In this document: in pieces, positions 1-6,269 of the stretch
Layout of the letters: each line of letters starts with the position of its first letter
Position numbering within the stretch: position 1 is the first letter of the stretch
Assembly (NCBI GenBank): GCA_045629005.1
Contig: JAZQQJ010000067.1
Span: 1 to 6,269, forward strand
Reading direction: 5' to 3'
Length of the DNA: 6,269 bases
Source of the DNA: RGIG3528 sp045629005
GTDB taxonomy: Bacteria; Bacillota; Clostridia; Lachnospirales; Lachnospiraceae
Translations under genes and position numbers: made by a program
The notes under the pieces: model-generated
What the model was told of the DNA's origin: nothing
The model's input: only the letters and a program-made list of their open reading frames with translations
The model's database searches: none

Positions 1-12
1 GCATAAAAACAG

Positions 13-46
13 GATACGGCCCTTCGTGGCCGTATCTTTTATTATT
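13..46 (+). terminator. Rho-independent terminator of the upstream transcript
   Basis: A perfect 9-bp stem, GATACGGCC (13-21) with GGCCGTATC (28-36), closes a 6-base loop (CTTCGT) and is followed directly by TTTTATTATT. An A-rich run lies just before the stem. This is the classic shape of an intrinsic terminator. It lies upstream of the proS promoter, so it most likely ends the preceding gene, which is outside the window, and is not an attenuator for proS. Confidence 0.85.
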
Positions 47-73
47 GACAAAATCGGGGTTAAGATATAGATT
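45..73 (+). promoter_or_regulatory. Sigma-A type promoter for proS and probably the downstream genes
   Basis: A perfect -35 hexamer TTGACA (45-50) is followed by a 17-base spacer and TAGATT (68-73), which matches 4 of 6 positions of TATAAT. The -35 box begins in the T-tract of the terminator. Transcription would start near base 80, giving a leader of roughly 65 bases. A weaker alternative -10, TATACA at 83-88, lacks a good -35. No T-box elements fit in so short a leader. Confidence 0.65.
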
Positions 74-146
74 ATTATGGATTATACATATGTGTTATTT
101 TATGTATTTTTATTGAAAGAAATGTAGCACAAAGGAGATACTTATT

Positions 147-1586
147 ATGGCTATGGACAAAAAGCTTGTAGAAGAAATCACTTCAATGGAAGTGGACTTC
201 GCGCAATGGTACACTGATGTTGTCAAAAAAGCTGAACTTATTGACTATTCTGCAGTTAAAGGCTGCATGATTATTAAGCCGGATGGATATGCAATCTGGG
301 AAAACATTCAGCACGAACTTGACAGAAGATTTAAAGAGACAGGTGTTCAGAACGTATACATGCCAATGTTCATCCCCGAAAGTCTTCTTGAAAAGGAAAA
401 GGACCATGTAGAGGGCTTTGCACCTGAAGTCGCATGGGTTACTCAGGGCGGTCTCCAGCCTCTTCAGGAGAAGCTTTGCGTACGTCCCACATCAGAGACG
501 CTTTTCTGCGATTTTTATAAAAATCTTATCCAGTCTTACAGAGACCTTCCGAAGGTTTACAACCAGTGGTGTTCTGTAGTACGTTGGGAGAAGGAAACAA
601 GACCGTTCCTTCGTTCACGTGAGTTCTTATGGCAGGAAGGCCACACCATTCATGCTACGGCAAAGGAAGCCGAAGAACGCACAATTCAGATGTTAAATCT
701 TTACGCTGATTTCTGTGAAGATTTTCTTGCAATGCCGGTTGTCCGCGGTCAGAAGACCGAGAAGGAAAAGTTTGCAGGTGCGGAAGCTACATACACAATC
801 GAAGCACTTATGCATGACGGCAAGGCTCTCCAGTCCGGAACGAGCCATAACTTCGGAAACGGCTTTGCAAAGGCATTTGACATTCAATATACAGATAACG
901 AGAATCATCTCCAGTATGCATATCAGACATCATGGGGCATGACAACACGACTTATCGGCGCCATCATCATGGTACATGGTGACAATGAAGGTCTTGTACT
1001 TCCTCCGAAGGTTGCTCCTACGCAGGTTATGGTTATTCCTATTCAGCAGAAGAAGGATGGCGTTCTTGACAAGGCCAACGAAATCTGCGGAAGACTCGGT
1101 CGAGTAGCACGTACAAAGCTTGATTCTTCTGACAAGAGCCCCGGCTGGAAGTTCTCTGATTGCGAGATGAGAGGTATTCCTGTTCGTGTTGAAATCGGTC
1201 CCAAGGATATCGAAGCCGGCAAGTGTGTTCTTGTAAGACGTGATACAAGAGAAAAGATTGAGTGTGCTCTTGATGATGTCGAGGCAAAGGTTACAGAACT
1301 TCTCGACACAATCCAGAAGGATATGTTTGAGCGGGCAAAGGCTCACAGAGATGCTCACATTTGGGATGCTCACAACTATGATGAGCTCAAGGATATTGCA
1401 GACAATAAGCCCGGCTTTATTCGTGCAATGTGGTGCGAGGATCAGGCTTGCGAAGAGAAGATTAAGGCAGATTTTGCCGTAACTTCACGTTGTATGCCTT
1501 TTAACGATAAGGAGCGCATTGCAGAAACATGTGTATGCTGCGGAAAGCCTGCTAAAAAGCTTGTTTACTGGGGCAAAGCATATTAA
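147..1586 (+). CDS. proS: Prolyl-tRNA synthetase, archaeal/eukaryotic type (ProS type 3)
   Basis: This cytoplasmic class II synthetase activates proline with ATP and charges tRNA-Pro (EC 6.1.1.15). Visible landmarks are the motif 1 region VQNVYMPMFIPESLLEKE (67-84), RPTSE (113-117), motif 2 LRSREFLWQEGHT (155-167), GTSH (231-234) and motif 3 TTRLIGAIIMVHGDNEGL (266-283). The anticodon-binding domain spans about 290-395. The C-terminal domain has a probable Zn site (C430, C435, C462, C465) and ends in Tyr, as this subtype characteristically does. At 479 residues it fits the short subtype, which lacks the roughly 180-residue editing insertion of the E. coli-type enzyme between motifs 2 and 3. 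The start is supported by AGGAG at 133-137, nine bases before ATG; a second in-frame ATG at 153 is less well placed. It is the first gene of a likely operon. Both subtypes occur in bacteria, so the archaeal-like form is not itself odd. Confidence 0.97.
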   Translation: MAMDKKLVEEITSMEVDFAQWYTDVVKKAELIDYSAVKGCMIIKPDGYAIWENIQHELDRRFKETGVQNVYMPMFIPESLLEKEKDHVEGFAPEVAWVTQGGLQPLQEKLCVRPTSETLFCDFYKNLIQSYRDLPKVYNQWCSVVRWEKETRPFLRSREFLWQEGHTIHATAKEAEERTIQMLNLYADFCEDFLAMPVVRGQKTEKEKFAGAEATYTIEALMHDGKALQSGTSHNFGNGFAKAFDIQYTDNENHLQYAYQTSWGMTTRLIGAIIMVHGDNEGLVLPPKVAPTQVMVIPIQQKKDGVLDKANEICGRLGRVARTKLDSSDKSPGWKFSDCEMRGIPVRVEIGPKDIEAGKCVLVRRDTREKIECALDDVEAKVTELLDTIQKDMFERAKAHRDAHIWDAHNYDELKDIADNKPGFIRAMWCEDQACEEKIKADFAVTSRCMPFNDKERIAETCVCCGKPAKKLVYWGKAY

Positions 1587-1621
1587 TCCAAGATAATTAA
1601 TAAATCGAATCGGGATATGTA

Positions 1622-3085
1622 ATGATTACGATTAAGTTACCAAAAAATGTAAAAAAGATTATGGACTCGCTTATCGCAAAAGGCTACGAGGCCTATGCGG
1701 TGGGCGGCTGTGTGAGGGATGCGCTCCTCGAAAGAGAGCCTGATGACTGGGACATTACTACGTCCGCCAAGCCTGAGCAGGTTAAAGAGCTTTTCTCCAA
1801 CACAATAGATACAGGAATTCAGCACGGAACGGTTACGGTTATGCTCGATCACGTCGGTTACGAGGTCACAACATACCGTATTGACGGCGAATATGAGGAT
1901 TGCAGACATCCGAAGGAAGTTACATTTACAACGAAGCTTTCGGAGGACCTCCTTCGCAGAGATTTTACCATAAACGCCATGGCTTACAATGAGTCGGAGG
2001 GCATCATTGACCTCTTCGGGGGAATGGATGATTTAAACAATAAGGTCATCCGTTGTGTAGGTGAGGCAAGTGAGCGTTTTGATGAGGATGCGCTTCGCAT
2101 TCTCCGTGCCTTTCGCTTTTCCGCACAGCTCGGTTTCAGTATTGAAGAAGAGACTTTGAAGGCTGCTTCCGAAAGGGCGGAGAATCTTCAAAAGGTCAGC
2201 GCCGAGCGTATCAGGGTTGAGCTTAATAAGCTTCTGCTCTCAAAGAATCCCGACAGGCTCTTTGATGCACGTGAGGCCGGTGTTACAAAGGTTGTTCTCC
2301 CTGAGTTTGATGCTATTGTCCGTGGCGGAATGGATGCGCAGGGGCTGAAGGGTGTGAAGTCAGGCCGGGCTATGGCGGGGATGCGTGCCGTTAAGGCTGT
2401 TTCTCTTGCCGGAAATGAGGCATTTGCCGACAAAGAATACACATCAAAGGAAATTCAGATTCTGAAATGGGCCGCCCTCCTTTCAGAGTACACAGACACC
2501 GATATATTTACTGAGGACAAATCAAACTATACTGTTGAACATGGTGAGAAGCCCGAAGATAAATACGAGGCAGTAGATCTTACATCAATGCATAAGGCGG
2601 CTGCGGAAAAGAAGCATGACAGCGTAAGAAATGTCATGATGCGTCTCAAGTTCGACAACGAGACAAGGGACATGGTTACGGCACTTTGTGATGCGCATAA
2701 CCAAAAGCCCATTATTATTAACGATGTGGCAATTCGCCAGCAAATTAGAAAGCTTGGGGCAGATACATGTGCTCTTCTTTATGAACTTCAGAAGTGTCAG
2801 GCATTTGCTGAAGGATTTGTATATGTTGGCGGAATAAACGTTTCTTCCGCAAAGACGGTTGAGCGCATAAAAAAGGCTAAGGATACGTTCAATACCATTA
2901 TTGAACGTGGTGACTGCGTAAGCGTCAAACAGCTTGCAGTCAACGGAAAGGACCTTATTGAGGCGGGCTTCCCCCAGGGGGAAGGCATTGGAGAAATGCT
3001 GGAGCTCCTTCTCGGAAAAGTAATTTCGGACCAGTCATTAAACGAAAAGCAAAAGCTTATCGACATTGCTTGTCTTGAATTTTAA
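1622..3085 (+). CDS. cca: CCA-adding tRNA nucleotidyltransferase (poly(A) polymerase family) with a degenerate HD-like middle region
   Basis: The enzyme adds or repairs the 3'-CCA end of tRNA from CTP and ATP (EC 2.7.7.72). The N-terminal class II nucleotidyltransferase head shows AVGGCVRD (26-33) and the metal-binding DDWDITT (41-47). It continues with GIQHGTVTV (65-73), RRDFTINAMAYN (112-123) and the nucleotide-selecting EDALRILRAFRF (155-166). Neck and body helices follow to about 230. Residues 280-360 resemble the HD domain of related enzymes (LKWAALL at 281-287, RLKFDNETRD at 341-350), but the expected HD pair after the ALL helix is SEY. The C-terminal LAVNGKDLIEAGFPQGEGIGEMLELL is typical of the family. 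No frameshift is apparent, since the other plus frames around 2320-2400 contain stops. The start agrees with family N-termini. Its ribosome site is weak (GGGA, 1612-1615), which suggests translation on a message shared with proS, 35 bases upstream. An A-only polymerase role is possible but less likely. Confidence 0.93.
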   Translation: MITIKLPKNVKKIMDSLIAKGYEAYAVGGCVRDALLEREPDDWDITTSAKPEQVKELFSNTIDTGIQHGTVTVMLDHVGYEVTTYRIDGEYEDCRHPKEVTFTTKLSEDLLRRDFTINAMAYNESEGIIDLFGGMDDLNNKVIRCVGEASERFDEDALRILRAFRFSAQLGFSIEEETLKAASERAENLQKVSAERIRVELNKLLLSKNPDRLFDAREAGVTKVVLPEFDAIVRGGMDAQGLKGVKSGRAMAGMRAVKAVSLAGNEAFADKEYTSKEIQILKWAALLSEYTDTDIFTEDKSNYTVEHGEKPEDKYEAVDLTSMHKAAAEKKHDSVRNVMMRLKFDNETRDMVTALCDAHNQKPIIINDVAIRQQIRKLGADTCALLYELQKCQAFAEGFVYVGGINVSSAKTVERIKKAKDTFNTIIERGDCVSVKQLAVNGKDLIEAGFPQGEGIGEMLELLLGKVISDQSLNEKQKLIDIACLEF

Positions 3086-3092
3086 ATCGGAT

Positions 3093-3106
3093 AGGGTGAA
3101 ACATTG
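3093..3106 (+). promoter_or_regulatory. Ribosome binding site fixing a TTG start
   Basis: AGGGTGA (3093-3099) lies four bases before TTG at 3104-3106. The in-frame codon at 3092-3094 is TAG, so no earlier start is possible in this frame. The next ATG codons in frame lie within the membrane helix. GTG at 3096 is in another frame and stops after three codons. TTG is therefore the best start, although the spacing is shorter than usual. Confidence 0.7.
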
Positions 3107-4732
3107 ATCAATCTCGGACCTGACGATAAAAAGAATAATCAGAACAACAGGCTTTACGAACAGCGCATTTACGGTACCGACAAACAGCGAAAAGCTCAGT
3201 ATGATAAGTTACTGAACAGGCCGGACGTAAAAGAAACACGAAAAACCGGAAAGAGCGGTGACTCACATGGTGGAGTTATTGCTCTTATGGCTGTGTTTAT
3301 GGTGCTGATTTTCGGAAGCCTTATTTATCTTCTGCTGTCAAGTAAGGACCCCAAAACACCGGGGAACACAAGTACTGTAATAACGGGTACCCCTGCGGTT
3401 GCGGGCCCTACAGAAACTGTGGAAAAGGGCTATGAGCACCTGGCAGTTGTTCTTAATGTAGACCCGGAAATCAAGTCCATTAAGATGTATGATGTTGAGG
3501 ACGAGATTGAGAGACTCCTCGTTTACACCGGTTCAAGCCTTTTCTATGCGGAACAGGGCAGTCAGATTACCGCTGCACAGCTTGTGCCCGGTGATTTAAT
3601 TAAATTTACATGTGATTCCAGGGAAATTATCAAAAAAGCTGAGTGGAGTGACAAGACCTGGGAAAAACTCAGAATAGATAATCTTGAAATTCAAAAAGAT
3701 ACTCATCGTATGATGATCAGAGGCCAGTACTACAAGTATTCCGACGATCTTTGCGTAATCAGTGACGGAAAACGAGTTTCTGTTGATACTCTTCTTACAA
3801 AGGAAGACAAGTACACCATAAGAGGAATAGGCGATACCGTTTACGAAATCATTGTCACGCAGGGACACGGTGTTATTCAGCTTAAGAATTACGAAGACTT
3901 TGTAGACGGTGAGATTCTCATCGGTTCACGTTATACAGAGGTTGTACCGTCAAGTGGTATGTTTGTTGTACGCGAAGGCGAGTACATGGTAACAATAACC
4001 TCCGGAAATTTCGAAGGAACGGCGCTGCTTACCGTAAACAGAGGCGAAGAAACGGTCTGGGATGTATATGACTTCGGCAGAGGCTCCATCAAGGTCGGCG
4101 AAGTTAACTTCCGAATTGAGCCTGAAGGCGCAAAGCTCTACATAAACGGCGAAGAAACCGATTATGAGAGTGGTCCTGTTTCGTTGGACTTCGGATCATA
4201 TTTCATTGAGATTCAGGCCGGCGGCTACGAGACACAGAAAACAACACTTACTGTGGACAGCCCTGCAAAGTCCATTTCACTCTACCTTACCGAAAAGGCT
4301 GACGAAATAACACCTACCCCTACGCTCACGCCCACTCCGAATCCGATTGCAACGGGTGAACCCGGTGGGAATACGGGTGATACGGGAAATACGGGCAATA
4401 CCGGTGATGCCGGAAACACAGGAGATACGGGAGACACCGGAAACGCGGGAATTTCTCAAATGGTGGATATTTCTTCGTTTGGATTTGAGATTAATTCTGC
4501 AAACAGAGTTTACATCCTCGGTCCCGAAGGTGGAACAGCCTCGATTACAAATCTTGATACCGGTGTAACATATACAGTAGGAACAATTCCGTGTGACTTC
4601 CAAAAGGTTATCGGGAAGATGCAGATTATTATCACTTCCGGCATAAAAGCGGCGATATTTGACTATGAAGAAACGGATGACGGCTCTGACTGCATTTATG
4701 ATTTTTCCGATAATGACAAGCTGAAGAACTAG
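3104..4732 (+). CDS. Single-pass membrane protein with extracellular PEGA-like domains and a collagen-like Gly-Xaa-Thr linker
   Basis: I do not recognise a named gene. The 542-residue product has a charged, Asn/Lys-rich N-terminal tail (1-55) and one hydrophobic helix (about 57-79, GVIALMAVFMVLIFGSLIYLL). The basic residues before the helix suggest an N-in, C-out anchor. A T/P/G-rich stalk (81-107) leads to a beta-rich region (110-255) that may be two diverged repeats. A possible PEGA-like unit follows (271-323). The clearest PEGA domain is at 335-397, with FRIEPEGAKLYING, then SGPVSLDFGSYFIEIQAGGY. Next come a Thr-Pro linker (403-414), ten Gly-Xaa-Xaa triplets (422-451) and a third PEGA-like unit (468-520, VYILGPEGG). 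Four cysteines lie outside the membrane (C170, C217, C497, C530). PEGA domains are associated with surface proteins, and a structural or wall-polymer-binding role is only a guess. It starts with TTG 18 bases after cca, so co-transcription is likely. Confidence 0.85.
   Translation: MINLGPDDKKNNQNNRLYEQRIYGTDKQRKAQYDKLLNRPDVKETRKTGKSGDSHGGVIALMAVFMVLIFGSLIYLLLSSKDPKTPGNTSTVITGTPAVAGPTETVEKGYEHLAVVLNVDPEIKSIKMYDVEDEIERLLVYTGSSLFYAEQGSQITAAQLVPGDLIKFTCDSREIIKKAEWSDKTWEKLRIDNLEIQKDTHRMMIRGQYYKYSDDLCVISDGKRVSVDTLLTKEDKYTIRGIGDTVYEIIVTQGHGVIQLKNYEDFVDGEILIGSRYTEVVPSSGMFVVREGEYMVTITSGNFEGTALLTVNRGEETVWDVYDFGRGSIKVGEVNFRIEPEGAKLYINGEETDYESGPVSLDFGSYFIEIQAGGYETQKTTLTVDSPAKSISLYLTEKADEITPTPTLTPTPNPIATGEPGGNTGDTGNTGNTGDAGNTGDTGDTGNAGISQMVDISSFGFEINSANRVYILGPEGGTASITNLDTGVTYTVGTIPCDFQKVIGKMQIIITSGIKAAIFDYEETDDGSDCIYDFSDNDKLKN
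4367..4456 (+). repeat. Degenerate 9-base tandem repeat encoding Gly-(Asn/Asp)-Thr triplets
   Basis: Ten consecutive codon triplets begin with a glycine codon: nine of the form Gly-Asn/Asp-Thr/Ala, then Gly-Ile-Ser. The DNA unit is close to GGN-RAY-ACN (for example GGTGATACG, GGAAATACG, GGAGACACC), with differences mostly at third codon positions. The period matches the collagen Gly-X-Y pattern, but there is no proline in it. It lies in the linker between two beta domains of the membrane protein. Tracts of this type can change length by slippage in steps of three residues without breaking the frame. Confidence 0.8.
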
Positions 4733-4737
4733 CTCAT

Positions 4738-4772
4738 TTGGCAGTTCAGCCAATCAGCAAAACCTGCTGTTT
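4738..4772 (+). terminator. Two adjacent small hairpins, possible weak terminator
   Basis: TTGGC (4738-4742) pairs with GCCAA (4749-4753), and CAGCA (4755-4759) pairs with TGCTG (4765-4769). The second stem is followed only by TTTACA. Both stems are 5 bp and the T-run is short, so termination would be partial at best. Their place just after the membrane-protein stop codon and before a candidate promoter fits a transcript boundary. Confidence 0.3.
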
Positions 4773-4800
4773 ACAAACGGTAATAATAGTCACTTAAAAT
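4770..4800 (+). promoter_or_regulatory. Possible promoter for the phosphohexomutase gene
   Basis: TTTACA (4770-4775) and TAAAAT (4795-4800) each match 5 of 6 consensus positions, but the spacer is 19 bases, longer than the ideal 17. A rival -10-like sequence, AATAAT at 4782-4787, has no suitable -35. A separate promoter would fit the 101-base gap, which is the longest between genes in this window. Confidence 0.4.
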
Positions 4801-4833
4801 CAATAAATGACTCACAAATAAAAGGAGAGCATT

Positions 4834-6269
4834 ATGTCAGATTACAAACAGAACTATGAAGCATGGCTTTCAAGCCCTTACTTTGATGAGAAGACAAAAG
4901 CCGAACTGAAAAGCATTGCTGACAATGACAATGAAATCAAGGAACGTTTTTATAAGGACCTTGAATTCGGTACAGGCGGCCTTCGTGGCATCATCGGCGC
5001 AGGTACAAACAGAATGAACGTTTACACGGTTCGTAAAGCTACACAGGGACTTGCAAACTACATTAAGCGTATGGGCGCAGAGAAAAAAGGCGTTGCAATT
5101 GCTTTCGATTCCAGACACATGTCTCCCGAGTTCGCTGACGAAGCAGCACTTTGCCTTAACGCAAACGGTATCAAAGCATACGTTTTTGAATCACTTCGCC
5201 CGACACCTGAGCTTTCCTTTGCTGTAAGATATTACAAAGCAACAGCAGGTATCAACGTAACAGCCAGCCACAACCCGCCCGAATATAACGGCTACAAGGT
5301 TTACTGGGATGATGGCGCACAGATTGTTGCTCCTCATGATGTTGAAATTCTCAAGGAAGTTGCTGCGGTTACGGATTATGCTGACGTTCTTACAATGGAC
5401 AAGGCAGAAGCTGTTAAGCAGGGGCTTTATATTCAGATTGGCAAGGAATGCGATGACGCATACATTGCAACACTCAAGAAGCTTGTTCTTCGTCCTGATG
5501 CAATTGCCGCAAACAAGGATTTGAAGATTGTTTACACACCTCTCCATGGTACGGGAAACATCCCTGTAAGACGCATTTTAAAGGAACTTGGCTTTACAAA
5601 TGTAACAGTAGTTCCTGAGCAGGAACTTCCTAACGGAGATTTCCCGACAGTTTCCTATCCTAATCCCGAAGCAAAGGAAACCTTCACACTTGGCCTTGGC
5701 ATTGCGAAGAAGATTGATGCAGACCTTGTTCTTGCAACAGACCCTGATGCTGACAGACTGGGTGTTTACGTTAAGGACACTAAGAGCGGAGAGTACATTT
5801 CACTCACAGGAAATATGAGCGGATGTCTTCTTGCAGACTACGAAATTATGTCACGCAAGGAGCTTAAGGGACTTCCCTCAGACGGTGCTCTCATTACAAC
5901 AATCGTTTCCACGGATATGGCTAAGGCCATTGCTGCATATTACAATGTAAACTGCATCGAAGTGCTTACAGGCTTCAAGTTTATTGGCGAAGTAATGAGA
6001 CGCTTCGAGGAGCAGGGTAAAGGAACTTATCTCTTTGGATTTGAAGAGAGCTATGGCTGCCTCATCGGTGACCATGCAAGAGACAAGGATGCTGTTGTTG
6101 CAACAATGGCACTCTGCGAAGCAGCTGCATATTACAAGACAAAGAACATGACTCTCTGGGATGCCATGATTGCGCTTTATGAGCGTTACGGCTATTTCAA
6201 GGATGACATTATTTCCGTCACCATGAAGGGCATTACGGGACTTGAGAAAATCGGTCAGATTATGGAGAC
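4834..6269 (+). CDS. Phosphoglucomutase/phosphomannomutase-family protein (alpha-D-phosphohexomutase), 3' end outside the window
   Basis: The enzyme family interconverts hexose 1-phosphates and 6-phosphates through a phosphoserine and Mg2+, supplying sugar phosphates for glycogen or envelope polysaccharides. I translated 478 codons with no stop; the frame runs off the right edge. The substrate-entry motif FGTGGLRG is at 45-52. The active-site loop TASHNP is at 143-148 with catalytic Ser145. The metal-binding DPDADR is at 303-308, and the sugar-specificity loop GFEESYG is at 402-408. KDAVVATMALCE follows at 418-429. The FGTGGLRG start and long spacing resemble the PgcA/PGM2-like group, whose members are about 560-580 residues. 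Roughly 80-100 residues, including most of the phosphate-binding C-terminal domain, should therefore lie beyond the window. AGGAG at 4823-4827, six bases before ATG, supports the start. Glucose versus mannose preference cannot be read from the sequence. It is probably transcribed apart from the upstream genes. Confidence 0.95.
   Translation, partial: MSDYKQNYEAWLSSPYFDEKTKAELKSIADNDNEIKERFYKDLEFGTGGLRGIIGAGTNRMNVYTVRKATQGLANYIKRMGAEKKGVAIAFDSRHMSPEFADEAALCLNANGIKAYVFESLRPTPELSFAVRYYKATAGINVTASHNPPEYNGYKVYWDDGAQIVAPHDVEILKEVAAVTDYADVLTMDKAEAVKQGLYIQIGKECDDAYIATLKKLVLRPDAIAANKDLKIVYTPLHGTGNIPVRRILKELGFTNVTVVPEQELPNGDFPTVSYPNPEAKETFTLGLGIAKKIDADLVLATDPDADRLGVYVKDTKSGEYISLTGNMSGCLLADYEIMSRKELKGLPSDGALITTIVSTDMAKAIAAYYNVNCIEVLTGFKFIGEVMRRFEEQGKGTYLFGFEESYGCLIGDHARDKDAVVATMALCEAAAYYKTKNMTLWDAMIALYERYGYFKDDIISVTMKGITGLEKIGQIME

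Noticed and set aside
13..46. Reading the first hairpin as a T-box or attenuator terminator controlling proS
   Set aside because: It lies upstream of the proS promoter, and there is no specifier loop or antiterminator sequence downstream of it.
930..1373. A 147-codon open frame on the minus strand inside proS
   Set aside because: It lies wholly within a strongly supported synthetase gene, has a Cys/Ser/Leu-rich sequence typical of antisense translation, and shows no recognisable domain.
2321..2701. A frameshift or assembly error explaining the lost HD motif in cca
   Set aside because: The frame continues into well-conserved C-terminal sequence, and the two other plus frames hit stops near 2320-2410 without encoding the missing motif.
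4367..4456. A CRISPR or intergenic tandem repeat
   Set aside because: The 9-base period is in frame with the coding sequence and there are no spacers, so it is a coding repeat.
4277..4753. A 158-codon minus-strand open frame opposite the repeat-bearing end of the membrane protein
   Set aside because: Its Arg/Ile/Ser-rich repeats are the reverse complement of the Gly-Asn/Asp-Thr codons. It has no ribosome site or family resemblance.
5191..5547. A 118-codon minus-strand open frame inside the phosphohexomutase gene
   Set aside because: The plus-strand frame there contains the catalytic TASHNP loop and runs unbroken through the region, so the minus frame is a shadow.

Overview
The window holds three complete genes and one gene cut by the right edge, all on the plus strand. 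There are no RNA genes, mobile elements or CRISPR arrays. Base composition looks moderate. Together with a short archaeal/eukaryotic-type prolyl-tRNA synthetase, a CCA-adding enzyme with an HD-type middle region, and a membrane protein joining PEGA-like repeats to a Thr-Pro linker, this suggests a Gram-positive clostridial anaerobe, most likely Lachnospiraceae (Butyrivibrio/Roseburia-like). That placement is inference from protein style, not from a marker gene.

Layout: bases 13-46 form an intrinsic terminator closing whatever lies upstream. A consensus-like sigma-A promoter overlaps its end (TTGACA at 45-50, TAGATT at 68-73). The first gene is proS (147-1586). After 35 bases comes the CCA-adding tRNA nucleotidyltransferase (1622-3085). 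After another 18 bases comes a TTG-initiated 542-residue single-pass membrane protein (3104-4732). A 101-base gap with two small hairpins and a possible promoter separates these from a phosphoglucomutase/phosphomannomutase-family gene (4834 to beyond 6269).

The first three genes are probably one transcript. The first two serve tRNA function: 3'-CCA synthesis or repair, and proline charging. The third is an envelope protein with no evident link to translation. It has a cytoplasmic tail, one membrane helix, a beta-rich outer part with PEGA-like repeats, and a Gly-Xaa-Thr collagen-like stretch. The sugar-phosphate mutase interconverts hexose 1- and 6-phosphates for glycogen or envelope polysaccharide precursors and is probably transcribed separately.

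Most of the window is ordinary housekeeping sequence. Three points deserve a second look: the HD-like middle region of the CCA-adding enzyme appears to have lost its metal-binding motif and carries a G-rich patch; the membrane protein has a collagen-like Gly-Asn/Asp-Thr tract between beta domains; and that protein sits in a tRNA-maturation operon. I found no convincing evidence of a wholly new system.
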